Positions 10,925 through 20,869 of a DNA stretch of 64,000 bases are shown here, one piece after another. Location: NCBI GenBank assembly GCA_030603385.1, contig JAUVXW010000003.1, positions 62,001-126,000 on the forward strand, written 5' to 3'. The DNA is from Promethearchaeota archaeon. Its GTDB lineage: Archaea; Asgardarchaeota; Lokiarchaeia; Sigyniarchaeales; SOKP01. Within the stretch, counting starts at the first letter, position 1; every line of letters starts with the position of its first letter. The notes under the pieces are model-generated. The model did no database searches and was not told where the DNA came from. It worked only from the letters and a program-made list of their open reading frames with translations. A program made the position numbers and the translations under genes.

Positions 10925-11908
10925 ATGTTGACTCCAGAACAATTTAAAGAATTATTAAAGGATAATGTTATAAATCTTCGAATTCACGCTAGAGGTGGAC
11001 AAGGAGGTGTGACTGCTTCAAACTTATGCGTAGAAGCCTTTTATGGATATGGTGTTTGCCAACCTCTTTTTGGTGCAGAAAGAATGGGGTCTCCTACTGA
11101 AAGTTATGTCAGACTTAGCGCAAATGATGATCTTGTAAGGTCCAATGAACAAGTATATTCACCTCATTTTGTTTGTGTATTAGATCCTTCTCTTCTAGGT
11201 GAGATTAACGTAACCGCTGGTTTAGCTAAGGGAGGATGGTTAATTGTTAATACAACATTAAATCAGGAAGATATTCAAAATATTGTAGGCAGAACTGATA
11301 TAAATGTTGCTACTATTGATGCTACAAGAATCGCTTTAGAAGTTTTAGGCAGAAATATAACAAACACTATTATACTTGGCGCTCTTCTTAGGGTTGGACC
11401 AATATTTACGGTAGAAGCTTTAGCTGATGCGATTATGAGGCGTTTTAAAGGAGAGATTGCTGGAAAAAATGTAGCTGCAATTAAACAAGCAATCGAAGAA
11501 ACATGTGTTTATGATATTGGTCTTGATCCAGATCTTACTATGGATACAAAAATTCCATGGCAACAAGTATTTCCTGGGTTACCGGGCTTTAAAGAATTAG
11601 ATAAAGCAGGTGTTTGGTATTGCGATGAAACAGTTATAGAGATAGGAAGCAATCAAGTGAATACAGGTTCTTGGGGTGAATGGGACATGATTTGGGATGA
11701 AGAAAAATGTACAGATTGCGCTCAGTGCTGGTATATTTGCCCAGACTTTTCTATAATTAGAGAAAAGGGAGAGGATGGATTATGGCACATGAAGGGTATT
11801 GATATACTTCATTGTAAATCATGTCAAAATTGCCTTGAAATTTGTCCAGTTGAAGCTATTAGTAAAAGATTAAAACAAGGTCCGGCGTCATGTGCCGCAC
11901 CAGAATAA
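10925..11908 (+). CDS. 2-oxoacid:ferredoxin oxidoreductase (pyruvate-type) fused gamma-delta subunit
   Basis: RIHARGGQGGVTASNL...GAERMGSPTESYVRLS; C-terminal CTDCAQCWYICP and CKSCQNCLEICP. Confidence 0.88.
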   Translation: MLTPEQFKELLKDNVINLRIHARGGQGGVTASNLCVEAFYGYGVCQPLFGAERMGSPTESYVRLSANDDLVRSNEQVYSPHFVCVLDPSLLGEINVTAGLAKGGWLIVNTTLNQEDIQNIVGRTDINVATIDATRIALEVLGRNITNTIILGALLRVGPIFTVEALADAIMRRFKGEIAGKNVAAIKQAIEETCVYDIGLDPDLTMDTKIPWQQVFPGLPGFKELDKAGVWYCDETVIEIGSNQVNTGSWGEWDMIWDEEKCTDCAQCWYICPDFSIIREKGEDGLWHMKGIDILHCKSCQNCLEICPVEAISKRLKQGPASCAAPE

Positions 11909-11922
11909 AGAGGTAGATAAAA

Positions 11923-13152
11923 TTGAGTATTGAACCAATGAAAATATTTTTTAAAGAAATTAAAGAGCCAATCACCACCACGATGATAGGAAATTATGCC
12001 GTTGCTGGTGGTGTTACTCAAACTGACCCAGATGTTATCTGTGCTTTTCCCATTACTCCACAAACTCAATCAGTAGAAGGATTATCTGATGTAGTCCATC
12101 AAGGTAGATTAAAGGCTGCTTTTGTAAATGTTGAATCTGAATTGGCTGCGATAAGTTTCTCAACTGCAGCGTGTGCCGCAGGAGCAAGATCTTTTACTGC
12201 TACAGCAAGTCAAGGGTACTTATTGATGACAGAGGGTCTACCAATGGCAGTTGGATGGAGATTACCCTTAACGATGATGATTTCCGCTCGTGCTTTTAAC
12301 TCCCCAAATTTATCTATTTGGAATTCTTGGGAATATACACAAGTTAATTCGGAACTTGGGTGGAATATAATCGTTTCTGAAAATGTTCAAGAGACCTATG
12401 ATGCAGCGATACTTTCAGTTATGATATCCGAAGATTCTTTGTTCCCAACAATTTTCGTTCATGATGGATTTATAATATCACATTCTGTACAAAAATTAAC
12501 TTTAATTCCTGATGAAAATGTAAAAAGAATGACTCCAAAAAAGCCAAGAGAGACAATTGACCCTTCAAAACCGGGAACTTGGGGTGGAATAGTTACTCCT
12601 GCTTATTTTATGGAAGGCAGAGCTAATTTAGATAAAGCTAAAGAACCAGTTTTGGGCCAAATGACTGATGTGTTCAAAAAATTTAAAACAGAAACTGGGA
12701 GAGAATATAATTTAATTGAAACTTATAATTTGGATAATTCATCAAAAACAGCAATATGTACTATGGGATCATTGTCTGGGAATATAATAAGCTGGATGAC
12801 TAAAAATAAGGATATTGGGTTAATCAAAATCCGAGTCTTTAGACCATTTCCTTATGAAGAACTAAGAAAAATCATTGAAGAATATGGAATAGAAAAGCTT
12901 ATACTGTTAGAAAAAAGTGATTCTTTAAATGGCATGTTACCTCCCTTTTCAATGTCCATAGCTACTGCGCTTTATCCACTTGGAACAATATTTAGAAGTT
13001 TTATTGTGGGTTTAGGTGGTCGAGATGTTACCAGAGATGAATTTGATATTGCGAAAAAGAAAATGGCTTCGATAACTGATATGAAAGGTCCACTTTATAT
13101 GTATCTCGGGGTAAGAGAAACTAAGGAAAAAATTCTTGGGGTGAGTGAATAG
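11923..13152 (+). CDS. porA: 2-oxoacid:ferredoxin oxidoreductase (pyruvate-type) alpha subunit
   Basis: GNYAVAGGVTQTDPDVICAFPITPQTQSVEGLSD...VNVESELAAISFSTAACAAGARSFTATASQG. Confidence 0.9.
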   Translation: MSIEPMKIFFKEIKEPITTTMIGNYAVAGGVTQTDPDVICAFPITPQTQSVEGLSDVVHQGRLKAAFVNVESELAAISFSTAACAAGARSFTATASQGYLLMTEGLPMAVGWRLPLTMMISARAFNSPNLSIWNSWEYTQVNSELGWNIIVSENVQETYDAAILSVMISEDSLFPTIFVHDGFIISHSVQKLTLIPDENVKRMTPKKPRETIDPSKPGTWGGIVTPAYFMEGRANLDKAKEPVLGQMTDVFKKFKTETGREYNLIETYNLDNSSKTAICTMGSLSGNIISWMTKNKDIGLIKIRVFRPFPYEELRKIIEEYGIEKLILLEKSDSLNGMLPPFSMSIATALYPLGTIFRSFIVGLGGRDVTRDEFDIAKKKMASITDMKGPLYMYLGVRETKEKILGVSE

Positions 13153-13153
13153 A

Positions 13154-14242
13154 ATGTCAAAACCAGAAAGAAATATAATTAATTTTGAAGATATTTTAGC
13201 AAGAGATGGAAAATGCAATGTGTTATTCTTTAATTATGATAATGAAGCGTTTATGAACACGGGAATTCAAGAAAGTGGAGCAACTCCTCCTTACGCATCT
13301 ACAACAACGGGTCCTGCAGGAGAGAAAATACCTGGAAAGGTTGGAGTAAAACAAGATTTGGTTACACCCTTCGCTTTCTATGGGACTAAAAAACTTTTCT
13401 TAGCTACAGTTAACCCAGCATATCCTAATGATTTTATGGGAAAGATGATGGATGCTCTCAAATCAAATGGTTCCGCATTCATTCAAGCATATTCAGATTG
13501 TATGAGAGGATGGAGACATGAAGCTGCTGACGCATTTAAAATATCAAAATTAGCGACAGATTGTGGATATTGGCCGTTATATACTATTAGAGTGGAAGAT
13601 GGAATGCCAGTTTTTACATATTACCGGGGATTAGATCTTGATAAAGATAAATTTGTAGAATACCTAAAATCCATGGGGAGATTTAGACATTTATTTAAAC
13701 CAAAATTCATGGAAAAAGAAATTAATGAAATCATTTATTTAACAGAAAAAAGAAATGAAAAATTAAAAGGATTAATAGAACAATTCGGAGCTGAAAAGCC
13801 AATTGATTTATATAGGGTAAATAGAAAAAAATTAGCTCCTCAAACTCATTTACAACGAGGTCATGGGCTTTGTCCTGGATGTGGGGCAGGAATGGTCTTA
13901 AATCAAATGGCTACTGCTGCTACAGCTGTAGCAGGCAATAATATTATTTATGTGAATAATACAAGCTGCTCTGAAGTATCCACTTCGAAAGATAACGTAA
14001 CTTCTTGGAATGTTCCCTGGGTGCATCACTTATTTGAATCAGGTGCCACAGTTGCAGATGGCATAATAACAGCTAAAAAAATCATGAAAGCTAAGGGATT
14101 ATATGATAGAGATATCCCATGGGTTATTCATATTGCAGGAGATGGTTCTACATATGATATTGGGTTCCAATTTCTTAAAGCAGCACTTATTAGAACAAGT
14201 AGTTTTATGGAAATGAATCAGTATCTAATAAATCAAAAATAA
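13154..14242 (+). CDS. porB: 2-oxoacid:ferredoxin oxidoreductase (pyruvate-type) beta subunit with circularly permuted domain order
   Basis: N-terminal half VLFFNYDNEAFMNTGIQESGATPPYASTTTGPAGEKIPGK...SDCMRGWRHEA...KLATDCGYWPLY; C-terminal half LQRGHGLCPGCGAG...NTSCSEVSTSKDNVTSWNVPWVHHLFESGATVADGI...IAGDGSTYDIGFQFLKAAL. ATG 13154 directly follows the porA stop. Confidence 0.9.
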   Translation: MSKPERNIINFEDILARDGKCNVLFFNYDNEAFMNTGIQESGATPPYASTTTGPAGEKIPGKVGVKQDLVTPFAFYGTKKLFLATVNPAYPNDFMGKMMDALKSNGSAFIQAYSDCMRGWRHEAADAFKISKLATDCGYWPLYTIRVEDGMPVFTYYRGLDLDKDKFVEYLKSMGRFRHLFKPKFMEKEINEIIYLTEKRNEKLKGLIEQFGAEKPIDLYRVNRKKLAPQTHLQRGHGLCPGCGAGMVLNQMATAATAVAGNNIIYVNNTSCSEVSTSKDNVTSWNVPWVHHLFESGATVADGIITAKKIMKAKGLYDRDIPWVIHIAGDGSTYDIGFQFLKAALIRTSSFMEMNQYLINQK

Positions 14243-14359
14243 TTTATTTTTATAATTTCATTTTTTTTATTTCATTATCAACTATATTTTTTAAATTAAT
14301 TCTACAAATCTGGTTTTTCCTAAAGGAATATTTTTTTTAATTCAACTACTATTTCTTTT

Positions 14360-15127
14360 ATGGTAATTAAAGTCGAAAAGAATTATCCAATTTATACAGT
14401 AATAATTGATAATCCCGATGTGAAAAATGCTGTAGATAAAGATGCTGCTAATCAACTTGCTAATGCATTTAGAGAATTTGAATTAGATGAAAAAGCTTTA
14501 GTTGGTGTCTTATGGGGTGCAAATGGAACTTTTTGCTCAGGAGCAAATTTAAAAAATATTGCTGAGGGAGGGGGAAACCGAAAAGAAAAAGATGGGGATG
14601 GACCAATGGGTCCGTCTAGATTACAATTATCTAAACCTGTGATCGCAGCAGTAGCAGGATATGCAGTTGCAGGGGGTCTTGAACTTGCTTTATGGTGTGA
14701 TATGCGAGTAGTTGAGAGAAATGCTATATTTGGGGTTTTTTGCCGTAGATTCGGGGTACCTTTGATTGATGGTGGTACTGTCCGGCTTCCAAGGCTTATT
14801 GGATTAAGCCGAGCTTTAGATATGATTCTTACAGGGCGTCCTGTTAATGCAGAGGAAGCATATAATTGGGGATTAGCAAATCGGATTGTTGATATTGGGC
14901 AATCAAGACAGGAAGCTGAGAAATTAGCAAGGCAGATTGCTGAATTTCCACAAATATGTATGAGAAATGATAGGTTATCCTCTTATAGTCAGTTTGGATT
15001 GAATATAAAAGATGCAATGCTTCAAGAGTTTGAATATGGTTTAAAAACTTTAGAAACAGGAGAACATCTAAAAGGGAGTAAAACATTTATTCAAGGAAAA
15101 GGAAAGCATGGCTCTTTTGATAAATAG
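14360..15127 (+). CDS. Enoyl-CoA hydratase/isomerase (crotonase) family protein
   Basis: ALVGVLWGANGTFCSGANLKNIA...LSKPVIAAVAGYAVAGGLELALWCDMRV. Confidence 0.9.
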   Translation: MVIKVEKNYPIYTVIIDNPDVKNAVDKDAANQLANAFREFELDEKALVGVLWGANGTFCSGANLKNIAEGGGNRKEKDGDGPMGPSRLQLSKPVIAAVAGYAVAGGLELALWCDMRVVERNAIFGVFCRRFGVPLIDGGTVRLPRLIGLSRALDMILTGRPVNAEEAYNWGLANRIVDIGQSRQEAEKLARQIAEFPQICMRNDRLSSYSQFGLNIKDAMLQEFEYGLKTLETGEHLKGSKTFIQGKGKHGSFDK

Positions 15128-15172
15128 AAACTAATTTATGTATCTGCAAATTAAATAATAATTGGTGATGAT

Positions 15173-15589
15173 ATGATTAAATTTGAAGAATTTAGACTCA
15201 AAACCCCAGAGAGAGAAATACTTTTAGATGTAACAAATGAAGTGCATAAAATTGTAAGGAATTCTAATATACAAGAGGGTATATGTCGAGTATTTGTACC
15301 CCATACTACAGCAGGAATAACAATTAATGAAAATGCAGATCCTTCAGTAATAAAAGACATAAGTAACTATTTAGGAAAACTAATTCCACATGAAGGAGGA
15401 TTAGGATACACCTTTAAGCACAGAGAAGGAAATTCAGATGCCCATATCAAATGTACGCTAACTGGACATTCAGTTGAAATAATAATTCATGAAAACAGAT
15501 TAATGCTTGGAACATGGCAAGGTATAATGTTTGCTGAATTTGATGGTCCTCGTAACAGAAGGATTTATGTACAGATTCAGGGGCAATGA
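15173..15589 (+). CDS. YjbQ / UPF0047 family protein
   Basis: VPHTTAGITINENADPSVIKDI...HREGNSDAHIKCTLTGHSVEIIIHENRLMLGTWQGIMFAEFDGPRNR. Confidence 0.92.
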   Translation: MIKFEEFRLKTPEREILLDVTNEVHKIVRNSNIQEGICRVFVPHTTAGITINENADPSVIKDISNYLGKLIPHEGGLGYTFKHREGNSDAHIKCTLTGHSVEIIIHENRLMLGTWQGIMFAEFDGPRNRRIYVQIQGQ

Positions 15590-15679
15590 TAAGAATCGGG
15601 CTCAAATTGATATAATCTATAATAAACCTTAATTCATTTCAAAAATTTAATCTTATAATTATTTATATAGGGGATTTAA

Positions 15680-16750
15680 ATGGAATTTGGTTTTAATTCG
15701 CTCTCGAATTTAGCAAAAATTAAAAAAAATGTCAAAAGAAAGAGAATTTCCAGCTACGATAAAAGTGGGGCAAATGCAGATTTTATTTTTATAGAAAACA
15801 AGGAAAAATACAATATATGTGATATTCATGGATCGGGTATAATAAAACACATTTGGATGACATTGGCATCCCAAGATAATAATTATTTAAGGAAAGTCAT
15901 TATTCGAATGTGGTGGGATGATGAAGAAAATCCCTCTGTTGAATGTCCAATTGGTGATTTTTTTGGTATTGGACATGGGAAAACTGTAAATTTTTGGAGT
16001 TTACCACTATCAATGGGTCCTAATGATGGCAAGGGCTTTAATTGCTTTTTCCCCATGCCGTTTTCTAGAAGAGCAAGAATCGAAGTCGAAAATGAAAGCG
16101 ATGAAAGCAAATTAATATGTTATTTTTATATTGATTATGAAGAATATTCTGAAATTGAACCATCTTATGGAAGATTTCATGTTTTATGGAGAAGAGAAAA
16201 CCCTTGCAAGGGTCAAGACTATGAATATCTAAAGAAAAGAAGTTATAAAGCATCAAAGTTTAGTAAAAAAAATCCATCTCATGAAGATGATTATTTAGTT
16301 ATGGAAGCTGAGGGAGAGGGTCATTATGTGGGGTGTCATTTAGATATCCATAACTTATTTGAAACTGAAAGACATAATTGGCCTGGTGAAGGCGATGATT
16401 ACATTGAGATTGATGATGGTGAAATCGTTCTTTATGGAACAGGAACAGAAGACTATTTCTGTGGCTCGTGGTGCCCTATTCAATATTATTGTTCACCTTA
16501 TTTTGGAGTAACTTTAACTGGTGGGAAGAATTGGAGTGGAAAGATCTCATATTATCGGTATCATATTGAGGATCCAATTTACTTTCATAAAAATATTAAA
16601 ATAAAAATAGAACATGGACACGCTAATCAACGTTCGGATGATTGGTCATCAACAGCATATTGGTATCAAACAGAACCTCATAAAAAGTTTAACCCATTAC
16701 TGCCTGTAGATGAAAGATTGCCAAGAGAAAAGCCTAAAGAAATAAAATAA
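15680..16750 (+). CDS. DUF2961 (GH172-like) family protein
   Basis: RISSYDKSGANADFIFIENKEKYNICDIHGSGIIKHIWMT...IGDFFGIGHGKTVNFWSLPLSMGPNDGKGFNCFFPMPFSRRARIE...GTGTEDYF. Confidence 0.85.
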   Translation: MEFGFNSLSNLAKIKKNVKRKRISSYDKSGANADFIFIENKEKYNICDIHGSGIIKHIWMTLASQDNNYLRKVIIRMWWDDEENPSVECPIGDFFGIGHGKTVNFWSLPLSMGPNDGKGFNCFFPMPFSRRARIEVENESDESKLICYFYIDYEEYSEIEPSYGRFHVLWRRENPCKGQDYEYLKKRSYKASKFSKKNPSHEDDYLVMEAEGEGHYVGCHLDIHNLFETERHNWPGEGDDYIEIDDGEIVLYGTGTEDYFCGSWCPIQYYCSPYFGVTLTGGKNWSGKISYYRYHIEDPIYFHKNIKIKIEHGHANQRSDDWSSTAYWYQTEPHKKFNPLLPVDERLPREKPKEIK

Positions 16751-16778
16751 AAATTGAAGAAATTGAAAAATTATACTT

Positions 16779-17477
16779 TTATTCAAGAGCTTTTTTAATA
16801 GCAGCTCTTGCGAGCAATCGTGTAGAATCGAGGAGAGGTAACGGTGAATTATCTGGATCAACTAATAGAGGTATTTCCGTACATCCTAGTACAACCGCAT
16901 CACAACCGTTAGCTTTAAGTTTTTGTAGTATCTTATTAAAAAATATACTAGATTTCTCAGTAAAAATACCATTTACTAATTCTTCAAAAATAATCTGATC
17001 TATTTTTTCTTGATCTCTTTCTTGTAGAATTTCACAGTTAATCCGAAATTTTTTAAGAGCATCGGGATAAACTGGTGATGTGACAAGATATTTTGTTCCT
17101 AATATGCCTAAATGTTTAAATTTCTTATTTTTAGCTTCTTCTCCTACAACTTCTGCAATATTCAACCAAGGGATTGGTGATCTGGATATCATTAGGTTAT
17201 ATGCTTGGTGTATTGTATTATCAGGGCAAATTGCAAAATCAGCTCCTGCTTTTGCTACAATTTCCGTGGAAGTAAGCATTAGCTCTGCTACTTTTTCCCA
17301 ATCCCCATTCCAGATGTATTGCATATAATCAGAAAGAGGTGGTGTATGCATAGTGATCTCAGGATGTCTATATTTAAACAATTTTTCCTGTGCTTCTATA
17401 CATATTGTAGTATAACATAAGGCAGCTCCTTCTGCACTACAAGCAACAATTCCAATATGTTTGACCAAATTTAACAC
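16779..17477 (-). CDS. Aspartate/glutamate racemase family protein
   Basis: IGIVACSAEGAALCY...AICPDNTIHQA...DAVVLGCTEIPLLVD. Confidence 0.8.
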   Translation of the reverse strand: MLNLVKHIGIVACSAEGAALCYTTICIEAQEKLFKYRHPEITMHTPPLSDYMQYIWNGDWEKVAELMLTSTEIVAKAGADFAICPDNTIHQAYNLMISRSPIPWLNIAEVVGEEAKNKKFKHLGILGTKYLVTSPVYPDALKKFRINCEILQERDQEKIDQIIFEELVNGIFTEKSSIFFNKILQKLKANGCDAVVLGCTEIPLLVDPDNSPLPLLDSTRLLARAAIKKALE

Positions 17478-17587
17478 CTATTTACTTTAAGTATTATATT
17501 TTTGCTAATTTAAATTCTCTTAATTTTTTTAATTAACGCTAATTAGCAGTACTAGAATGTACATAAACTTCATTTCCTTCACCATTG

Positions 17588-18394
17588 TTATTTCAATCCT
17601 AATATAACTCTTGCTTCTGATGGATCTGCTATTTCACGACGAACATGTTTACAAATATCGACATAATTTTTTATAATTTCTGCATTATTTTTTGCTGGTT
17701 TTTCTTTTTTAATGAACGGGTAATCCTCCGTACCAACCCTTATATTTCCATCATGGGTAAGAACAAATACTAAAAGCTTCATTTGATCTTCTCCCATTAC
17801 ACTCACACCATGAATAGATTTCTGTGGCATGAATTTTTTTCTATACATATATTCTTGATAATTTGCTGGACTCCACATACCTCCTGGCCAATTGAAGAAT
17901 AAAGTTAAAATATGCGGATTTGACCATTCTATTAAACTTTTATCGATTAAATAATTTAAATTCCAGGAAGATCCCGTATGCCACAATTCCCAATCAGGCT
18001 TAATATTATATTTTTTTAATTTCATACAGTATTCTTCCAATTCTTTTATTGGATGTAGAATATCCACTTTAACTTGATCAAAATACTCAGCATCATGATT
18101 CAACATTACTGACATCATTTCTGGTTTAGCATCAAAATCTCCTTTTCTTTGTTGGATCGACTCACTAGACAGCCCCGCCTGAATAATTATATCACATCTT
18201 TCTCGTATTCTCTTGACTGTTTCAATTTCCTTTCCTCGAGGCAAGTGAACATGAGCAACTGCAGCACCCGCATCACAACATTCGACTACATCCTCAATTA
18301 GTTGCTCAGTTGTTTCTGCCCAATTTTTTACTTCAGGATATACCAAAGAATTTGCAGTGGTAGCGGTTATTATTATTTTTTGGTTTTCTTTCAT
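17588..18394 (-). CDS. BKACE family (3-keto-5-aminohexanoate cleavage enzyme-like; DUF849) protein
   Basis: MKENQKIIITATTANSLVYPEVKNWAETTEQLIEDVVECCDAGAAVAHVHLPRGKEIETVKRIRERCDIIIQAG; ATG at 18394 chosen because the longer ORF overlaps the divergent gene. Confidence 0.85.
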   Translation of the reverse strand: MKENQKIIITATTANSLVYPEVKNWAETTEQLIEDVVECCDAGAAVAHVHLPRGKEIETVKRIRERCDIIIQAGLSSESIQQRKGDFDAKPEMMSVMLNHDAEYFDQVKVDILHPIKELEEYCMKLKKYNIKPDWELWHTGSSWNLNYLIDKSLIEWSNPHILTLFFNWPGGMWSPANYQEYMYRKKFMPQKSIHGVSVMGEDQMKLLVFVLTHDGNIRVGTEDYPFIKKEKPAKNNAEIIKNYVDICKHVRREIADPSEARVILGLK

Positions 18395-18523
18395 AATTAT
18401 ATTCAATAAGTTCTTATGATACCTTGTAGTATATAAGCCTTTATATACCAAAAAAGCTAATTTTTTTTTTACTTGACTTCCTAAAAAATTTAATAAATAA
18501 AAATATTTGGAGATAGTCCATTT

Positions 18524-19321
18524 TTGCCAAAAGTAAAAGTTAATGATATTAATATATATTACGAGATTCATGGAGAGGGATTTCCGCTTTTAATGATAAG
18601 AGGATTATCCTCTGATGTATATCGTTGGCCTTTGAGTTTAGTGAAAGAAATTTCAAAACATTTTAAAGTGGTTCTGTTCGATAATAGAGGAGCAGGTCGT
18701 ACAGATAAACCTAATATCGAATATTCAATTAAGATAATGGCTGATGATACAACTGGTCTAATGAAAGTTTTAAATATAGAAAAAGCACATATACTTGGAT
18801 ATTCAATGGGGGGATTTATTGGTCAAGAGATCGCTTTAAATTATCCTGAAAAAGTAAAAAAACTTATATTATGTTCAGCAGGGTGTGGCGGTCCAAAAAG
18901 CGTTCCTGCATCGGAAGAAGTAAGAGAAGGACTAGATAGTAATCGGGAAGGCTTATCAGATGAAGAATTACTCAGAAATTGGCTTCCCATTTATTTCACT
19001 GAAAGCTTTATACAGATTAACCCTGATGAGGTAGAAGAATATGTACGTAGATCCCTCTTAGCGCCAATACCTCCCTATGCCTACAGACGTCAATTGATGG
19101 CGGCATTTAGTTTTAATTCATATGAAAGGCTAAAAGACATAAAAACTCCAACTTTAGTTTTAAGTGGGAAGGAAGATATACTAGTTCCTCATGAAAACTC
19201 AATTCTATTAGCAGAAAACATACCTGGAGCAAGATTATCTTTACTTGAGAACCTTGGTCATGGTCTTTTCACACCAGACCCATTGCTAATCGCAAAAATA
19301 ATCATTGAATTTCTTACTTAG
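18524..19321 (+). CDS. Alpha/beta hydrolase
   Basis: FDNRGAGRTDKP...HILGYSMGGFIGQEIALNYPEKVKKLILCS...LVLSGKEDILVPHENS...LGHGLFTPDP; TTG start. Confidence 0.9.
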   Translation: MPKVKVNDINIYYEIHGEGFPLLMIRGLSSDVYRWPLSLVKEISKHFKVVLFDNRGAGRTDKPNIEYSIKIMADDTTGLMKVLNIEKAHILGYSMGGFIGQEIALNYPEKVKKLILCSAGCGGPKSVPASEEVREGLDSNREGLSDEELLRNWLPIYFTESFIQINPDEVEEYVRRSLLAPIPPYAYRRQLMAAFSFNSYERLKDIKTPTLVLSGKEDILVPHENSILLAENIPGARLSLLENLGHGLFTPDPLLIAKIIIEFLT

Positions 19322-19414
19322 TTTCAAGATAAAATAAACTCATAGTAATGTTTAATAAAATATAAAATGAGAGTTATATGTTAGATGAATCAAGACATTT
19401 CCATGTAATAATAT

Positions 19415-20602
19415 TTATACATATTCTATAGTTGCTGGTGGTTTTGGAGTTACATCGAAGTATACAATTTTAGTTTTAGGAATTTTAAGAAGTTCTTGTT
19501 TTAACTGATTTAACAGCTCAAATGGCAAATTTGTAACTGTTGCGGTTCTGGCATCTCTACTATTGATAGATCTAATTATTACATCGTATTGACCTGTAGG
19601 ATTATTACCTAGTTCGAATAAAATCCGAGAAAAACCTTTGAGTTCGGAAGCCTTTTTAATAAGCTTATCAAAATCCCATTCTCCTTTTTCAATTTTAGGT
19701 GTCTGATAAGTTCTGCCTCCATTAACTAATCCTGTAACTTTCTGACTAATAACACCTTCGCTAATTGCAGCAAAAACTTGGAACGGTTCCTGTTCTCCAT
19801 AGCTATTAATAATCATTGTCTTTCCATATTGATTTTTATAGAAATCTTCTAAACGAGCTTCAACGAGGTCATGAACCTTTTTCTCAAATTTCAAATTTTC
19901 AAAGGTGACAGGACCAATGATTCGAGCTGATAAGGCAGGCCCTGGAAACGCTTTCCTATAGATTAGCTCATCTGGCATTCCTAGATATTCAAGCACTTTA
20001 CGTATTTCATGTTTAGTCAAACTTGCTACTGGTTGAATTGTTGCCTCAACATCATATTCAATTTCTACATTATGCTGGCTTTTTACAAATCTTTTTATAT
20101 GAGTATTTTTCAAGGCAAGTTCTTCCTCTAATGTCATAGTTTCTTTTAAATCAGTGATTTTCACCCCAAAACTTTCTTCTATATCGGGGAGTATCGTTCC
20201 ATCTGCCAGAAGATCGCATTTTTCTTCTTTTATAACTTCACTAATAGTACCAGAATAGGCATCCTTGAATAAATGTCTTTTCTTTTCAGCATCTCCTTCA
20301 CCTATAATTTTGGGAAGAAATTGGTCTCGAATATCTAAAATAATTATATCAGGAAACAATTTTTTAATATATTCTCTCTCTTCGACACCTCTAATAACTC
20401 TCATTAACCCATGATCAATAAAAACAGGGATTGTATCAATTTTTGCCTTTTTAAGTAAAAGGTATGCAGTTGAGCTATCAATTCCCCCTGATAAAGCACA
20501 AAATACTTTTTTACCTTTAGCATGCTTATTCAGAAATTTAATTGCTTCCTTAACAAACTTCTTGGGTTCTCGAGGGGGATTAATTAATCTGTGATTTAAC
20601 AT
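19415..20602 (-). CDS. guaA: GMP synthase ATP-pyrophosphatase subunit (GuaA B)
   Basis: VFCALSGGIDSSTAYLLLKKA...PVFIDHGLMR...RKAFPGPALSARIIGPVT...VTPKPPATIEYV. Confidence 0.9.
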   Translation of the reverse strand: MLNHRLINPPREPKKFVKEAIKFLNKHAKGKKVFCALSGGIDSSTAYLLLKKAKIDTIPVFIDHGLMRVIRGVEEREYIKKLFPDIIILDIRDQFLPKIIGEGDAEKKRHLFKDAYSGTISEVIKEEKCDLLADGTILPDIEESFGVKITDLKETMTLEEELALKNTHIKRFVKSQHNVEIEYDVEATIQPVASLTKHEIRKVLEYLGMPDELIYRKAFPGPALSARIIGPVTFENLKFEKKVHDLVEARLEDFYKNQYGKTMIINSYGEQEPFQVFAAISEGVISQKVTGLVNGGRTYQTPKIEKGEWDFDKLIKKASELKGFSRILFELGNNPTGQYDVIIRSINSRDARTATVTNLPFELLNQLKQELLKIPKTKIVYFDVTPKPPATIEYV

Positions 20603-20869
20603 AGAGTTGATTAATATTTATGTTAAAATAAGTGTAGTTATTAAGTGGTTATGATTTATGATTTATTCGCATGATTCGAACTGATCAAGGGCAAATTTGA
20701 ATGGTCCTGGGGGAGTATCTCCTCTAACTATTGCTCCAGATGACCTTAAGGATCTATTGATTCCTGTGGAAAGAAATCCGTTAGAGTATAACATAAAGGG
20801 GTATTCAGGATATAAATATATACCAGATTGGAAAATAAACACTGAGTCCTTCACCTGCTTTCCGGTTAT

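Noticed and set aside
18395-18571. 59-residue N-terminal extension of the BKACE ORF
   Set aside because: Overlaps the divergent alpha/beta hydrolase and its promoter region; the family sequence begins at MKENQKIIITAT.
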